A stretch of 53,080 nt of DNA, from contig DATAXP010000150.1 of assembly GCA_036272935.1 (NCBI GenBank), forward strand, positions 1-53,080, written 5' to 3'. The position numbers were made by a program, and so were the translations under genes. Source of the DNA: DATAXP01 sp036272935 (lineage in GTDB: Bacteria; Planctomycetota; Planctomycetia; Pirellulales; PNKZ01). The notes under the pieces were generated by a model. The model saw only the letters and a program-made list of their open reading frames with translations. It was not told the origin of the DNA and ran no database searches. Positions 16,860 to 25,440 of this stretch are shown piece after piece; position 1 is the stretch's first letter, and every line of letters starts with the position of its first letter.

Positions 16860-18164
16860 CTAAAAAGCCCGCGAGGTTTTGATGGCCCATTCATCGACTA
16901 TACGTACGCCGTGCGTCGCCAGGCATAAGAGCGGCAGCGTGCCGAAGAAGCTGATCGCCACCGTCATGGCATACCCGAAAAGATGCAGGTTATGAAGCCA
17001 GGTGAACACGAAACACGTCACCGAGCCAAGAAAGACGGTGTGCGTGAGAAACAGCGGGAAGCTGTATTTCCCGAGCATCTGGAACACAGGGCGCACCAGC
17101 ACGCGCTGCACCGATTTGGAGAGCATGATGCCGACAACCAGGAACACCGAGCCGATCGCCCAGGGATACGTGAGGGGATGCAAATCGCAAATCTTGCAGA
17201 CCCCGGCCAGCGGCCGGTAGATGGTGTGACTGATGTTGCCGATGTTCATGCCTCCCATCCACACACCAAGCAAGAGAACAAGGTACCGGAAGCGAGTGAG
17301 CCGATCGTAGAATTGGTCGCCGTTGGCGTAGATATCCGCCGCTGCCATGCCAATGAAAAAGACCAAGTAGTGCGGATCGTCGCGGTCGAGAACGAAGGCC
17401 AGCGCGATCAGTCCCGCATGGAAAATCAGCCGCTGACGGAAGCTGAGATTGAGCTTCATCATGATGAGGATGGCGGCAAAGATGATCCATGAGCCGATCA
17501 ACTCGATCGCCAGTGTGCCGAGATTCGAATTGAAATGCGCCGAAGCCGGGATGCCGTTGAACCACAGTCCGTACAGGCCCATGCTCAACGCATTCTTGAA
17601 ATGGATCGACACATCCTTCCAGTTCAGCTTCAGCCACCAGGAATTCGCGATGTCGCCCGCCTGATTGTTGTACATCAGGCCCAGCGACAGGATGAGATAG
17701 GCGGCGATGACGGTGACGAACGCCGCCGGCATCAGGCGCACATAGCGCCGCAGAAAGCCTTTTTGCAGCAGCTCGCTGTCGGCGCCTTGAAAGAATTTCA
17801 GACTGATGACGAAGCCGCTCATCATGAAGAAGACGTACACCGCAAAATCGCCGGCGAAAAAGATGCTGAACGGACTGCGGTAGAGATGCTTTTCGAGGAC
17901 GGACGATCGCATCGGCACGTCTGGCATGACCGCGCCGGGGAAGAACGCCAGAAAGTTGTGCCACAGCACGACCGCCACTGAGGCAACGCCGCGCAGGCCG
18001 TCCAGATAATGCAGGCGGTCTTTCGACGACGGCTTAGAGTCTCGCCGAAAACCGTTGGCGGGCAGGGGGACCGGCACATGTTGCTCCGCGGGCAACGCAA
18101 AATGAGGTAGTCCCCGACGGTTTTCGGATGGGCTCTTGGTGATCAGCATCGGCGATTCTTCCAT
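16860..18164 (-). CDS. Acyltransferase family 3 membrane protein
   Basis: 434-residue multi-pass membrane protein of the OafA/WecH-like acyltransferase-3 family, which O-acylates surface sugars using an acyl donor from the cytoplasm. After about 50 soluble residues the signature LDGLRGVASVAVVLWHN appears, including the functionally important Arg and His. About ten hydrophobic helices follow, for example FAVYVFFMMSGFVISLKFF. It lies within the polysaccharide operon and probably adds acetyl or a similar group to the glycan. The exact acceptor is not deducible. Confidence 0.88.
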   Translation of the reverse strand: MEESPMLITKSPSENRRGLPHFALPAEQHVPVPLPANGFRRDSKPSSKDRLHYLDGLRGVASVAVVLWHNFLAFFPGAVMPDVPMRSSVLEKHLYRSPFSIFFAGDFAVYVFFMMSGFVISLKFFQGADSELLQKGFLRRYVRLMPAAFVTVIAAYLILSLGLMYNNQAGDIANSWWLKLNWKDVSIHFKNALSMGLYGLWFNGIPASAHFNSNLGTLAIELIGSWIIFAAILIMMKLNLSFRQRLIFHAGLIALAFVLDRDDPHYLVFFIGMAAADIYANGDQFYDRLTRFRYLVLLLGVWMGGMNIGNISHTIYRPLAGVCKICDLHPLTYPWAIGSVFLVVGIMLSKSVQRVLVRPVFQMLGKYSFPLFLTHTVFLGSVTCFVFTWLHNLHLFGYAMTVAISFFGTLPLLCLATHGVRIVDEWAIKTSRAF

Positions 18165-18221
18165 GAATCTCAGCCTTGAAAATAAGCAACTTGCTCGTGG
18201 CGGACGGACGAAAACGCTTTG

Positions 18222-20042
18222 CTAGGCGCAGGCCTTGGCCAGCGGCACGAGCATATTGGCGGCAAGCTCTTCGCGGCTCATCAGCGGTGCCATGTCTTCC
18301 AGCGGCAGGGTCACCATCTTGCCATCGTCAAGCCGTTTCGAACTCCCGCGCGGTGCAAAGCCTTGCTTCAAATCGAGCACCATTTCACACATCGAAGCTC
18401 CGGAAGCGGCGAGCGTCTGGTTAATCGCCTCGCTAAGCCGGTCGTGATCCGAGCAACGAACGAAGGGCATTCCAAATGTGTCGGCCAGCTTGGCACAATC
18501 GGGAAACGACAGCCCTGATTCGGTTCCGCATCCGACAAAGTGCTCGGCAAAAAATCCGCGCTGCGTCTGCCGCATGGAGTGGTAACCGCTGTTGTTAAGA
18601 ACAAAGATTTTGATAGGCAGGCGATGCGTGGCGATCGTTTGCAACTCTTGCAGGTTCATCATGATGCTGCCGTCGCCGGTGATGCAAACGATGCGCTTGC
18701 CCGGCTGGGCGAAGGCGGCGCCGATGGCCGCCGGCAAATCGTAACCCATCGTCGCGCAGCCCGAGTTATGAAACAGCCGTTGGCCTGGACGAATATGGGC
18801 CGCGTGAAACGACGTCACGCACGCGGTGCCGTTACCGGTGACGACGGTCTCGTTATCCTCGAGATGATGAAACAACGAATCTACGAAGCAATACGGATTG
18901 ACGCTTTCCTTATTCTCCCAATACGACGGCACAACCACCGGGTAGCGACGGAGGCGCTCTCGACACCAACCTATCCATTCGCTGTAGACGGGCAACGCCT
19001 GCTGCTTGAGCATCGGGAGCAGCGCCTGGAAGAAATTGCGGATATCTGCGTGAATGGGGAAATCAATTTTGCACGTCGGTTTGCGCATCTCCTCGGCGTC
19101 AATATCGACGGCAATCTTGTACGCGTGCCGGGCGAAATGCTCCCAGTTGTAACTAACCAAACGCAGATTCAACCGGCAGCCGAGCACGAGCAGCAAGTCG
19201 GCGTTCTGCACCGCAAAGTTGCCAGCCCGGTTGCCCAACATGCCCGGCCGACCGGCATACAGCGGGTGCTCGTCCCACACTAAGTCGTTCGAGTTCCAGG
19301 CTGTCACCACGGGGACGCCTAGTCGGTCGATGACCTCCAAGAATGCCTGGTAGCTTCCGCTCATGCGAATGGCTGAGCCTGCATAGACGACGGGCCGCTC
19401 AGCGTGACGCAACTTGTCGAGCACATGCTGGCAACTGCTTGGGAGATCAGGCGTTTCCCAGTGGATCGCGTCCTCGGCTGGGTCGTAAGCACGCAAATTG
19501 TCCGGGTCGATCATCGTTGCCTGCACGTCGACCGGTACGTCGAGCCAGCAAGGACCAGGACGACCGTGTTCGGCCAAATACAGCGCGCGCTCGAGATGGT
19601 AACGAATCGATTCGGGCTCGTTGACCATCACCGAGTACTTGGTGATGCTTCGCACCATACTCAGAACGTCGGCCTCTTGGTCACCGAGTTGGCGCAGTTT
19701 GCCGATCAAGCCATATGCCTCCATCGTTGTCTCGCGCTTGACCTGTCCGGAAACGACGAGCATGGGAACCGAATCGACCCAAGCGCCAAACACGCCGGTA
19801 AAGGCATTAATGGCTCCCGGACCACTCGTGACGTTTACCGTGGCGAGCTTGCCCGTGACGCGCGTGTATGCTTCAGCAGCAATCGCGCAGGCCTGCTCGT
19901 GGTGGCAGCAAACGTACTTCAGGCCCGGGCAGCTGCCGAACGCGTCGTTCAAGTGCATGGCACCGCCGCCGGTGACCATGAACACGTGACTGACCCCATG
20001 CTGCTGAATCCGCTTGGCAATGTAGTCCGCAACTCGCAACAT
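18222..20042 (-). CDS. ThDP-dependent enzyme, acetolactate-synthase-like
   Basis: 606 residues with the full three-domain thiamine-diphosphate enzyme layout. The cofactor-activating glutamate is Glu49 in CCHHEQACAIAAEAY. The diphosphate-binding motif is GDGSIMMNL near 455, running on to VLNNSGYHSM. Relatives in polysaccharide clusters include carboligases that add two-carbon units to nucleotide sugars (YerE of yersiniose synthesis is the characterised example). No acetolactate synthase small subunit is present, and the surrounding genes are for sugar nucleotides, so branched-chain amino acid synthesis is unlikely. The immediate upstream gene is the epimerase, 15 bases away. Confidence 0.88.
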   Translation of the reverse strand: MLRVADYIAKRIQQHGVSHVFMVTGGGAMHLNDAFGSCPGLKYVCCHHEQACAIAAEAYTRVTGKLATVNVTSGPGAINAFTGVFGAWVDSVPMLVVSGQVKRETTMEAYGLIGKLRQLGDQEADVLSMVRSITKYSVMVNEPESIRYHLERALYLAEHGRPGPCWLDVPVDVQATMIDPDNLRAYDPAEDAIHWETPDLPSSCQHVLDKLRHAERPVVYAGSAIRMSGSYQAFLEVIDRLGVPVVTAWNSNDLVWDEHPLYAGRPGMLGNRAGNFAVQNADLLLVLGCRLNLRLVSYNWEHFARHAYKIAVDIDAEEMRKPTCKIDFPIHADIRNFFQALLPMLKQQALPVYSEWIGWCRERLRRYPVVVPSYWENKESVNPYCFVDSLFHHLEDNETVVTGNGTACVTSFHAAHIRPGQRLFHNSGCATMGYDLPAAIGAAFAQPGKRIVCITGDGSIMMNLQELQTIATHRLPIKIFVLNNSGYHSMRQTQRGFFAEHFVGCGTESGLSFPDCAKLADTFGMPFVRCSDHDRLSEAINQTLAASGASMCEMVLDLKQGFAPRGSSKRLDDGKMVTLPLEDMAPLMSREELAANMLVPLAKACA

Positions 20043-20057
20043 TCCTGGAAACTCCCG

Positions 20058-21119
20058 TTAATTGCAGGAAACACTGGCCAGCTGCTGATACCAATGCAGC
20101 GTGCGGCGCAGGGCTTCGGACAGCGTGAAATGAAGATCAAGTCCTAGCTCGGTACGTGCGCGCTCGACGTTCGGAACATAGTAATGAGGCGGCTTACTCG
20201 GATCGACAGCCTTGGCGACATTCACCTGTACGCGAGGCTCGGTGAGCTCTGCGACCGCATCGGCCAGCTCGCGAATCGAGACCGCCTGGTCGCTCCCGAC
20301 GTTGTACGGGCGGCAAGTCTGGCCACGGAACAAGATGTTCCACAGCCAAATCGCCGAGTCGGCGGCATAGATATACGAACGCACGGCACGCCCGTCGCTG
20401 GCGATATGAATTGGGTTGCCGTCAATCGCGCTCCGGAGAAAATTGCCTGCCGCAAAATGGATGTCGAGCGGCAGATAGGGGCCGACGAGCGCATAACTTC
20501 GGGCGATGCGAGTATCCAGGCCGCGTCGTCGATGATAAATGCCACAAAGCATTTCAGCGACGCGTTTCCCTTCGCCATAGGCCGACGAGGGAGACTGGGG
20601 ATCGGGCCCGCCCCAATGATCCTCGGGCATATTGGTAATGTGCGGCGGCTGCGTTCCATACACCGCGCCCGAGCTGGTCAGCAAGAACTTTTGACAACCA
20701 CAAACCGAAGCAAACTCGAGTGCTCGGTCGGTCCCGCGCACGATCGTATCAAACATCACCAGCGGAGATTGTTCATTGAGTCGTGCGCTGGCGTCGGTCG
20801 CAGCATGAATGACATGCGTAAACGGCCCGGCGGGAAATGTGAAGTCGCGAACATCGCCTGCGTGCAGCTGAATCGCAGCATCGTCCGCCAGGTTTGGTAG
20901 CCGGCGTGCGAATGCCTCGGGATTACGAGTCAGCACGACCGCTTCGGCCTTGAGCGCGAATTCCTCGTTGGCCCGCAAGAAAGTTTCGAGGAACCAAACG
21001 CCAAAGAACCCCGTACCACCGGTGATGAAAATGCGCCCGCCGCGCAGCTCGTCCCACAACTTGTGAGTCTGTGCCAGCACGTGGTCGAGATCGTCTTCAA
21101 AAAGCGTGTATGTCGACAT
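20058..21119 (-). CDS. NAD-dependent epimerase/dehydratase (nucleotide-sugar SDR)
   Basis: 353-residue extended SDR. After a helical start of 28 residues comes the NAD-binding ITGGTGFFG (32-40); the catalytic set includes TSSGAVYG and YGEGK. Proteins with this type of N-terminus commonly sit beside CDP-glucose 4,6-dehydratase genes, as here, and are expected to act on the 4-keto-6-deoxy CDP-sugar. Whether the reaction is epimerisation or reduction cannot be decided. It is 8 bases downstream of the dehydratase gene, so co-translation is likely. Confidence 0.88.
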   Translation of the reverse strand: MSTYTLFEDDLDHVLAQTHKLWDELRGGRIFITGGTGFFGVWFLETFLRANEEFALKAEAVVLTRNPEAFARRLPNLADDAAIQLHAGDVRDFTFPAGPFTHVIHAATDASARLNEQSPLVMFDTIVRGTDRALEFASVCGCQKFLLTSSGAVYGTQPPHITNMPEDHWGGPDPQSPSSAYGEGKRVAEMLCGIYHRRRGLDTRIARSYALVGPYLPLDIHFAAGNFLRSAIDGNPIHIASDGRAVRSYIYAADSAIWLWNILFRGQTCRPYNVGSDQAVSIRELADAVAELTEPRVQVNVAKAVDPSKPPHYYVPNVERARTELGLDLHFTLSEALRRTLHWYQQLASVSCN

Positions 21120-21127
21120 GTTTTATG

Positions 21128-22255
21128 TCACGTGACATTAGAGCTGATGGCCATGTTTTCGAACGAAACGCGCGCGGCGGTTTCGTCGGCCAGTTCGAGA
21201 AACCGGCGAATGTGGTCGTTCGAGAGATTACGCGCGTCCGCTCCCGAATGAATGCGTCGGTACCATTCAACCGTCCAGCGCAGTCCTGTCTCGAGATCGG
21301 TATGGGGACGCCAACCGAATCGATTGCGCGCCTTCGCGCAATCGAGCTTCAGATACCGCGCCTCGTGGGGATGCCGACCTGCGCTGACATGCCACGATGC
21401 CCCGTCCCCCCACAGCTGAGTGATTCGTGATACGACGTGGTCAACAGGTCGGGCATCCTCCTCGCGTGGTCCGAAGTTCCATCCTTCAGCAAACTCATTC
21501 CCCTGTTCGTATAGCCTTTCAGCCAGCATGAGGTAACCGTTCAGCGGTTCGAGAACGAGTTGCCAAGGGCGAATAGCAGCTGGATTGCGAATCTCAACGG
21601 ATTGCCCCTTGAGGCAGGAGCGAACAACATCGGGAATCAGGCGATCCTCGGCCCAGTCGCCACCGCCAATGACGTTGCCCGCGCGTGCCGAAGCCAGGAC
21701 CGTTTCATCCTTGGCGCCCTCCGATCCGCTGAAATACGAACGGCGATAGGCGTCGGTCACCAGTTCCGCGCATCCCTTGCTGCTGCTGTACGGATCGTGG
21801 CCGCCCATGGGCTCGTGTTCGCGGTAGCCGAGTGGCGCTTCGTTGTTTCGATAACACTTATCGCTCGTGACGTTCACGATCGCGCGCACGCCGCCGACGT
21901 GCCGAACCGCTTCGAGCACGTGCACCGTGCCCATCACGTTCGTGCCGTAGGTCGAAATGGGATCGCGATACGACGGACGCACCAATGCCTGGGCCGCCAT
22001 ATGGATGACGACTTCCGGCTTCGCGGCGCGCATGGCGCGCTCGACAGCGGCGTAGTCGCGCACGTCGCCCTCAACCGTCTCGACCGCCTCGTCAACCCGC
22101 GCCAGGCGAAACAAGCTGGGATCGCTCGGTGGCGGCAGTGCATAGCCTGTCGTGCGAGCGCCGAGCCGTTCAAGCATCAGGCACAGCCACGACCCCTTGA
22201 ACCCGGTGTGGCCGGTGACAAAGACGCGCCTGTTTCGCCAAAAGCGACTATTCAT
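21128..22255 (-). CDS. rfbG: CDP-glucose 4,6-dehydratase
   Basis: 375 residues; converts CDP-glucose to CDP-4-keto-6-deoxyglucose with bound NAD. VFVTGHTGFKGSW (11-23) is the distinctive glycine motif of RfbG-type enzymes. The active-site region has NVTSDKCY and the Tyr156-x3-Lys160 pair in YSSSK. GGDWAEDRLIPD and GWRPHTDLETGL also match the family. It follows the cytidylyltransferase gene by 107 bases on the same strand, giving the usual rfbF-rfbG order for CDP-6-deoxyhexose synthesis. Confidence 0.93.
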   Translation of the reverse strand: MNSRFWRNRRVFVTGHTGFKGSWLCLMLERLGARTTGYALPPPSDPSLFRLARVDEAVETVEGDVRDYAAVERAMRAAKPEVVIHMAAQALVRPSYRDPISTYGTNVMGTVHVLEAVRHVGGVRAIVNVTSDKCYRNNEAPLGYREHEPMGGHDPYSSSKGCAELVTDAYRRSYFSGSEGAKDETVLASARAGNVIGGGDWAEDRLIPDVVRSCLKGQSVEIRNPAAIRPWQLVLEPLNGYLMLAERLYEQGNEFAEGWNFGPREEDARPVDHVVSRITQLWGDGASWHVSAGRHPHEARYLKLDCAKARNRFGWRPHTDLETGLRWTVEWYRRIHSGADARNLSNDHIRRFLELADETAARVSFENMAISSNVT

Positions 22256-22362
22256 GCCAGAATCCTTCCCGGCGTGTCTTCACAGATGGCTCGAGGATGA
22301 ATCGATGCGACGAGCCGGCGAAATGCTAACTTTGGTCAGCAAACGAAACAATGTCAGTTTCG

Positions 22363-23196
22363 TTAGGCAGCCTTGGTTGTTGGCACGCGCGCGGTGGACG
22401 ATGGCAGCGCCAGATGGGACGGTTCCGCGTCCCAGATCCTCCACGGCGCCTGCCCAAGGCTCCAAAACTCCTCTAACTGCGTCTTGTCCCGCAGCGTGTC
22501 CATCGGCTGCCAGAAGCCGGCATGCTTGTAAGCGCAGAGCTGGCCGCTCTGCGCGAGTCCCACGAGCGGCTCCTGTTCCCAGGTCGTCGAGGGGCCCGCG
22601 ATTAAATCGATCACCTTGGGCGATAGCACGAAGAAACCGCCGTTGATCCACGCGCCGTCGCCCAGCGGCTTCTCCATGAAGTTCTGGACGCTTGCCCCTT
22701 CCATCTGCAGCGCCCCAAAACGTCCAGGGGCCTGCACGGCGGTCAGAGTTGCCATCCGCTTATGCGAACGGTGATACGCGACCAGCGCGGTGATGTCGAC
22801 ATCGCCGACGCCGTCGCCGTAGGTCATGCAAAAATCTTCGTTGCCCAGGTACTGGCGGACCGCTTTGAGTCGGCCGCCGGTCATCGTGTTCAGTCCCGTG
22901 TCGACCAGCGTCACGCGCCACGGCTCGGCGTGCTTCTCGTGTACGTCCATGCGGTTGTGCTGCATGTCGAACGTCACGTCGCTTTGATGCAAGAAATAAT
23001 TGGCGAAGTATTCCTTGATCATGTATCCCTTGTAGCCCAGGCACACGATGAAGTCGTGAATGCCGTGCGCCGAGTAGATCTTCATGATGTGCCACAGAAT
23101 CGGCTTCCCGCCGATTTCGATCATTGGCTTCGGCCGGCTTTGGCTCTCTTCCGAAATGCGCGAGCCCATGCCGCCTGCCAGGAGGACCGCTTTCAT
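22363..23196 (-). CDS. rfbF: Glucose-1-phosphate cytidylyltransferase
   Basis: 277 residues; makes CDP-glucose from CTP and glucose 1-phosphate. The start MKAVLLAGGMGSRI is the nucleotide-binding signature; KPMIEIGGKPI, YGDGVGDVD and GGFFVLSP follow as in the family. The ATG at 23196 is preceded by an AGAGGTGG ribosome site, and the open frame upstream of it has no family resemblance. As first gene of the minus-strand operon it probably lies closest to the promoter, which should be in the 266-base divergent gap before 23463. I could not pick a convincing -35/-10 pair there. Confidence 0.93.
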   Translation of the reverse strand: MKAVLLAGGMGSRISEESQSRPKPMIEIGGKPILWHIMKIYSAHGIHDFIVCLGYKGYMIKEYFANYFLHQSDVTFDMQHNRMDVHEKHAEPWRVTLVDTGLNTMTGGRLKAVRQYLGNEDFCMTYGDGVGDVDITALVAYHRSHKRMATLTAVQAPGRFGALQMEGASVQNFMEKPLGDGAWINGGFFVLSPKVIDLIAGPSTTWEQEPLVGLAQSGQLCAYKHAGFWQPMDTLRDKTQLEEFWSLGQAPWRIWDAEPSHLALPSSTARVPTTKAA

Positions 23197-23387
23197 TGCA
23201 CCACCTCTCCCACAAGAGTGCGTGTCGCGACGCTCGACGCCGGCGCGAACCTTGGCGTCAATAAAAAATGGTGTGGGAGTCTGACCCAACGTGATCGGTG
23301 CGTCAAGTTCAGCTTCCGCCATCTTCCGCTGCGCGACGTGGCCATTTGACATGCTGGCATCCCGCCGAGACACTGACCAAACGGTGC

Positions 23388-23410
23388 CACTGTCTGCTTG
23401 TCGGACAGTG
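23388..23410. promoter_or_regulatory. Inverted repeat in divergent rfbF/TPR-gene control region
   Basis: CACTGTC (23388-23394) and its exact complement GACAGTG (23404-23410) are separated by nine bases. The site lies about 50 bases before the plus-strand TPR gene and about 190 before rfbF. It could be an operator or a small leader hairpin. This is inference from symmetry alone. Confidence 0.35.
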
Positions 23411-23462
23411 CCGAACCGGCGTCGCGGCATCTGTTCTCTCGGCACCAGGATCTCCGGCTCCC

Positions 23463-24665
23463 ATGTCGTCGTCCCCCGTCGTTTCCTCGACTCAGTCACC
23501 GGTCGGCCGCCGTGTGGCGATCGTCGGCCGCCTGGCGGGAATGTCGCGCCGCGACGCTCAGCAAATCGTCCGCGAGCGAGGCGGCATCGTGCTCGACGAC
23601 GCTGACGAGACGGCCGACTGGATCGTGCTCGGGGGCGACGACCGCCCGGCGGCACAGCGCGAGGCCCAACTCGAAAAACTCCTCGCCCCTTCGGTCCTCA
23701 CCGCCATCGAGCGCGGCACCATCGAGTTGCTCAGCGAAACGGAACTTTGGCAGCGGCTCGGCCTCGTCGATGCCGAGCACGACGTGCAGCGCCTCTACAC
23801 GCCCGCCATGCTCGCCGAGCTCGTCGCTGTGCCGTTGGCGATGATTCGCCGCTGGCATCGCCGCGGCCTGATTCGTCCCACCCGGCAAGTGCGCCGCCTG
23901 CCGTACTTCGACTTCGCCGAAGTCGCCACCGCGCGCCGGCTCGCCGAGCTGTCGGCCGCCGGTATCTCCGCCGCCCAGATCGAACGGAAGCTCAAGCAGC
24001 TTAGCCGGATGTTGCCGCACGTCGAGCGGCCCTTGGCGCAGTTGTCGACCACGGTTGAGGGCAAGAGCCTGCTGGTGCGTCAAGGCGAAGGGCTGATCGA
24101 GCCGGGCGGGCAATTACGGTTCGACTTCGACGCCACTGCCGAAGCCGCCGACGAACCATGCACCGCGACCAACCTGATCGACGGCGTGCCGCGTTCGCCC
24201 GAAGAGCTGCTCGAAATGGCCGCCGAGATGGAAGAATCAGGCCAGCTCGAAGCAGCAACCGACCTGGAGCGCGCGGCACTGGCGGCCGGTGGACCGAACG
24301 CCGAGATCTGTTTCACGCTCGCCGAGTTGTTGTATCGCCAAGGAAACGTAGCCGGCGCGATCGAACGCTACTACATGGCCGTCGAACTCGACGAGCACTA
24401 CGTCGAGGCCCGGGCGAATCTCGGCTGCGTGTTGGCCGAAACCGGACGTACCGACCTGGCCGTCGCCGCGCTCGAAGGCGCACTGGCGTACCATCCCGAC
24501 TACGCTGATGCCCACTATCACCTGGCCCGCACGCTCGACGACCTCGACCGCGCCGACGAGGCCGAAATGCACTGGCGAGCGTTCCTGCAACTCGCCCCCG
24601 ACAGCCCCTGGGCCGAAACCGCCCGCGACCGGTTGCAGCAGGATCACGAAAGCACGAAAGCTTAG
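23463..24665 (+). CDS. BRCT-like / MerR-like HTH / TPR protein
   Basis: 400 residues, probably cytoplasmic. Residues about 15-55 (VAIVGRLAGMSRRDAQQIV) resemble a BRCT fold. Residues about 105-180 read LYTPAMLAELVAVPLAMIRR, then WHRRGLI, then LPYFDF, like a MerR-type winged helix with its recognition helix. Residues about 280-390 hold at least three tetratricopeptide repeats (for example AEICFTLAELLYRQGNVAGA and VEARANLGCVLAETGRTDLA). This combination recurs in Planctomycetota; its role is unknown, perhaps DNA-linked scaffolding or regulation. The last seven codons (DHESTKA) and stop come from repeat sequence shared with the adjacent intergenic element. The start is placed at 23463, where the conserved part begins. 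Confidence 0.8.
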   Translation: MSSSPVVSSTQSPVGRRVAIVGRLAGMSRRDAQQIVRERGGIVLDDADETADWIVLGGDDRPAAQREAQLEKLLAPSVLTAIERGTIELLSETELWQRLGLVDAEHDVQRLYTPAMLAELVAVPLAMIRRWHRRGLIRPTRQVRRLPYFDFAEVATARRLAELSAAGISAAQIERKLKQLSRMLPHVERPLAQLSTTVEGKSLLVRQGEGLIEPGGQLRFDFDATAEAADEPCTATNLIDGVPRSPEELLEMAAEMEESGQLEAATDLERAALAAGGPNAEICFTLAELLYRQGNVAGAIERYYMAVELDEHYVEARANLGCVLAETGRTDLAVAALEGALAYHPDYADAHYHLARTLDDLDRADEAEMHWRAFLQLAPDSPWAETARDRLQQDHESTKA

Positions 24666-24785
24666 CGGCCGCGTCCGCCCGGCCGGATGAAGAGGGATCA
24701 CGAAAACACGAAAGAATTAAAACACGAAACGGAGGGCAGATAGCTTGCCTGTTTCGCGATTTCTCGCTTTCGTGTTTTCGTGATC
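24642..24785. repeat. GATCACGAAAACACGAAAG repeat cluster
   Basis: The 19-mer GATCACGAAAACACGAAAG at 24696-24714 has an exact inverted copy at 24767-24785, able to form a long hairpin. A third copy with one change (AGC for AAC) lies at 24642-24660, inside the last codons of the TPR gene. Between the copies, AAACACGAAACGGAGG and a TTTCGCGATTTCTCGCTTTC stretch extend the periodic pattern. The cluster also holds the CTTAGCGGCCGCGTCC element at 24661-24676, which carries the TPR gene's stop codon. Confidence 0.9.
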
Positions 24786-25440
24786 TCCGCTGCTGGCTTA
24801 CTTCCGCGCTCGACAATTGGCGGCGACCTTGTTGAAATATCGCCCACAGTCGATGGCGGCCGGGAGAGGTTGAAGGACAGCCAATAAAGTTCGTCGAGGC
24901 GAGAAGCGCGGCATCGGCGGTCCACGTTCTTGGGGCTGCGATTCGATGCTCGCTCACCGGCATGGGGTCGTGAGCTTCGACAACCGCTCCGTCGGTCGTT
25001 GCGGAGGAGGCGGGAGACTGGAGGCTTGAGGCTCGGATCCAGCCTCGCGTCTCTAACCTGCAACCTCCTCCGCAGTGGCCGAACAGTATTTCGCTTCTGG
25101 CAGGCGGTGCCGCAGTATCGAGCGTTCCGGAGGACCGTGCGTGATCAATCGGCGATCGGCGGATGACGAGACGGTTGATGCGGACCTCCTTCAACGAGGA
25201 TTTCATCCCAGGACCAGGCGCGGTTTCCCCGAGGGGAAATCAACGGCCATGATGCGATTGTCGCGTCGAGGCTGTCCGCCAGGGGCCGAGGCATTTTTTA
25301 ACACCCCACAAGAACGCCTCGGCCGCTGACAGCGGGCCCGGCGTCCAAACGGTTGTTCGTAACTGAGCGAGCCGCAGCGCGGTGAAGTGCCGCGCTGCGC
25401 GCTCGCTGTTTTGTCATTCGTCCGTTGTTAAGATGCAGCG
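24786..25440. other. Gene-poor stretch with two inverted repeats
   Basis: No convincing gene is seen here. At about 25003-25073 there is a quasi-periodic inverted repeat (GGAGGCGGGAGACTGGAGG running to the complementary CCTCC at the other end). At 25284-25324 there is a nine-pair perfect hairpin GGCCGAGGC/GCCTCGGCC with a 23-base loop containing a run of six T. Long open frames that cross this region on the minus strand are rich in Arg and Ser and look like chance. A small RNA or a terminator for the TPR gene is possible. Confidence 0.5.

Noticed and set aside
18222..20042. ThDP enzyme as an ordinary acetolactate synthase (IlvB)
   Set aside because: No IlvN regulatory subunit or other ilv gene is adjacent, and it sits in the middle of a nucleotide-sugar operon.
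24313..25206. 297-codon minus-strand open frame through the gene-poor stretch
   Set aside because: Arg/Ser-rich composition, crosses several repeats and the TPR gene, no recognisable domain.
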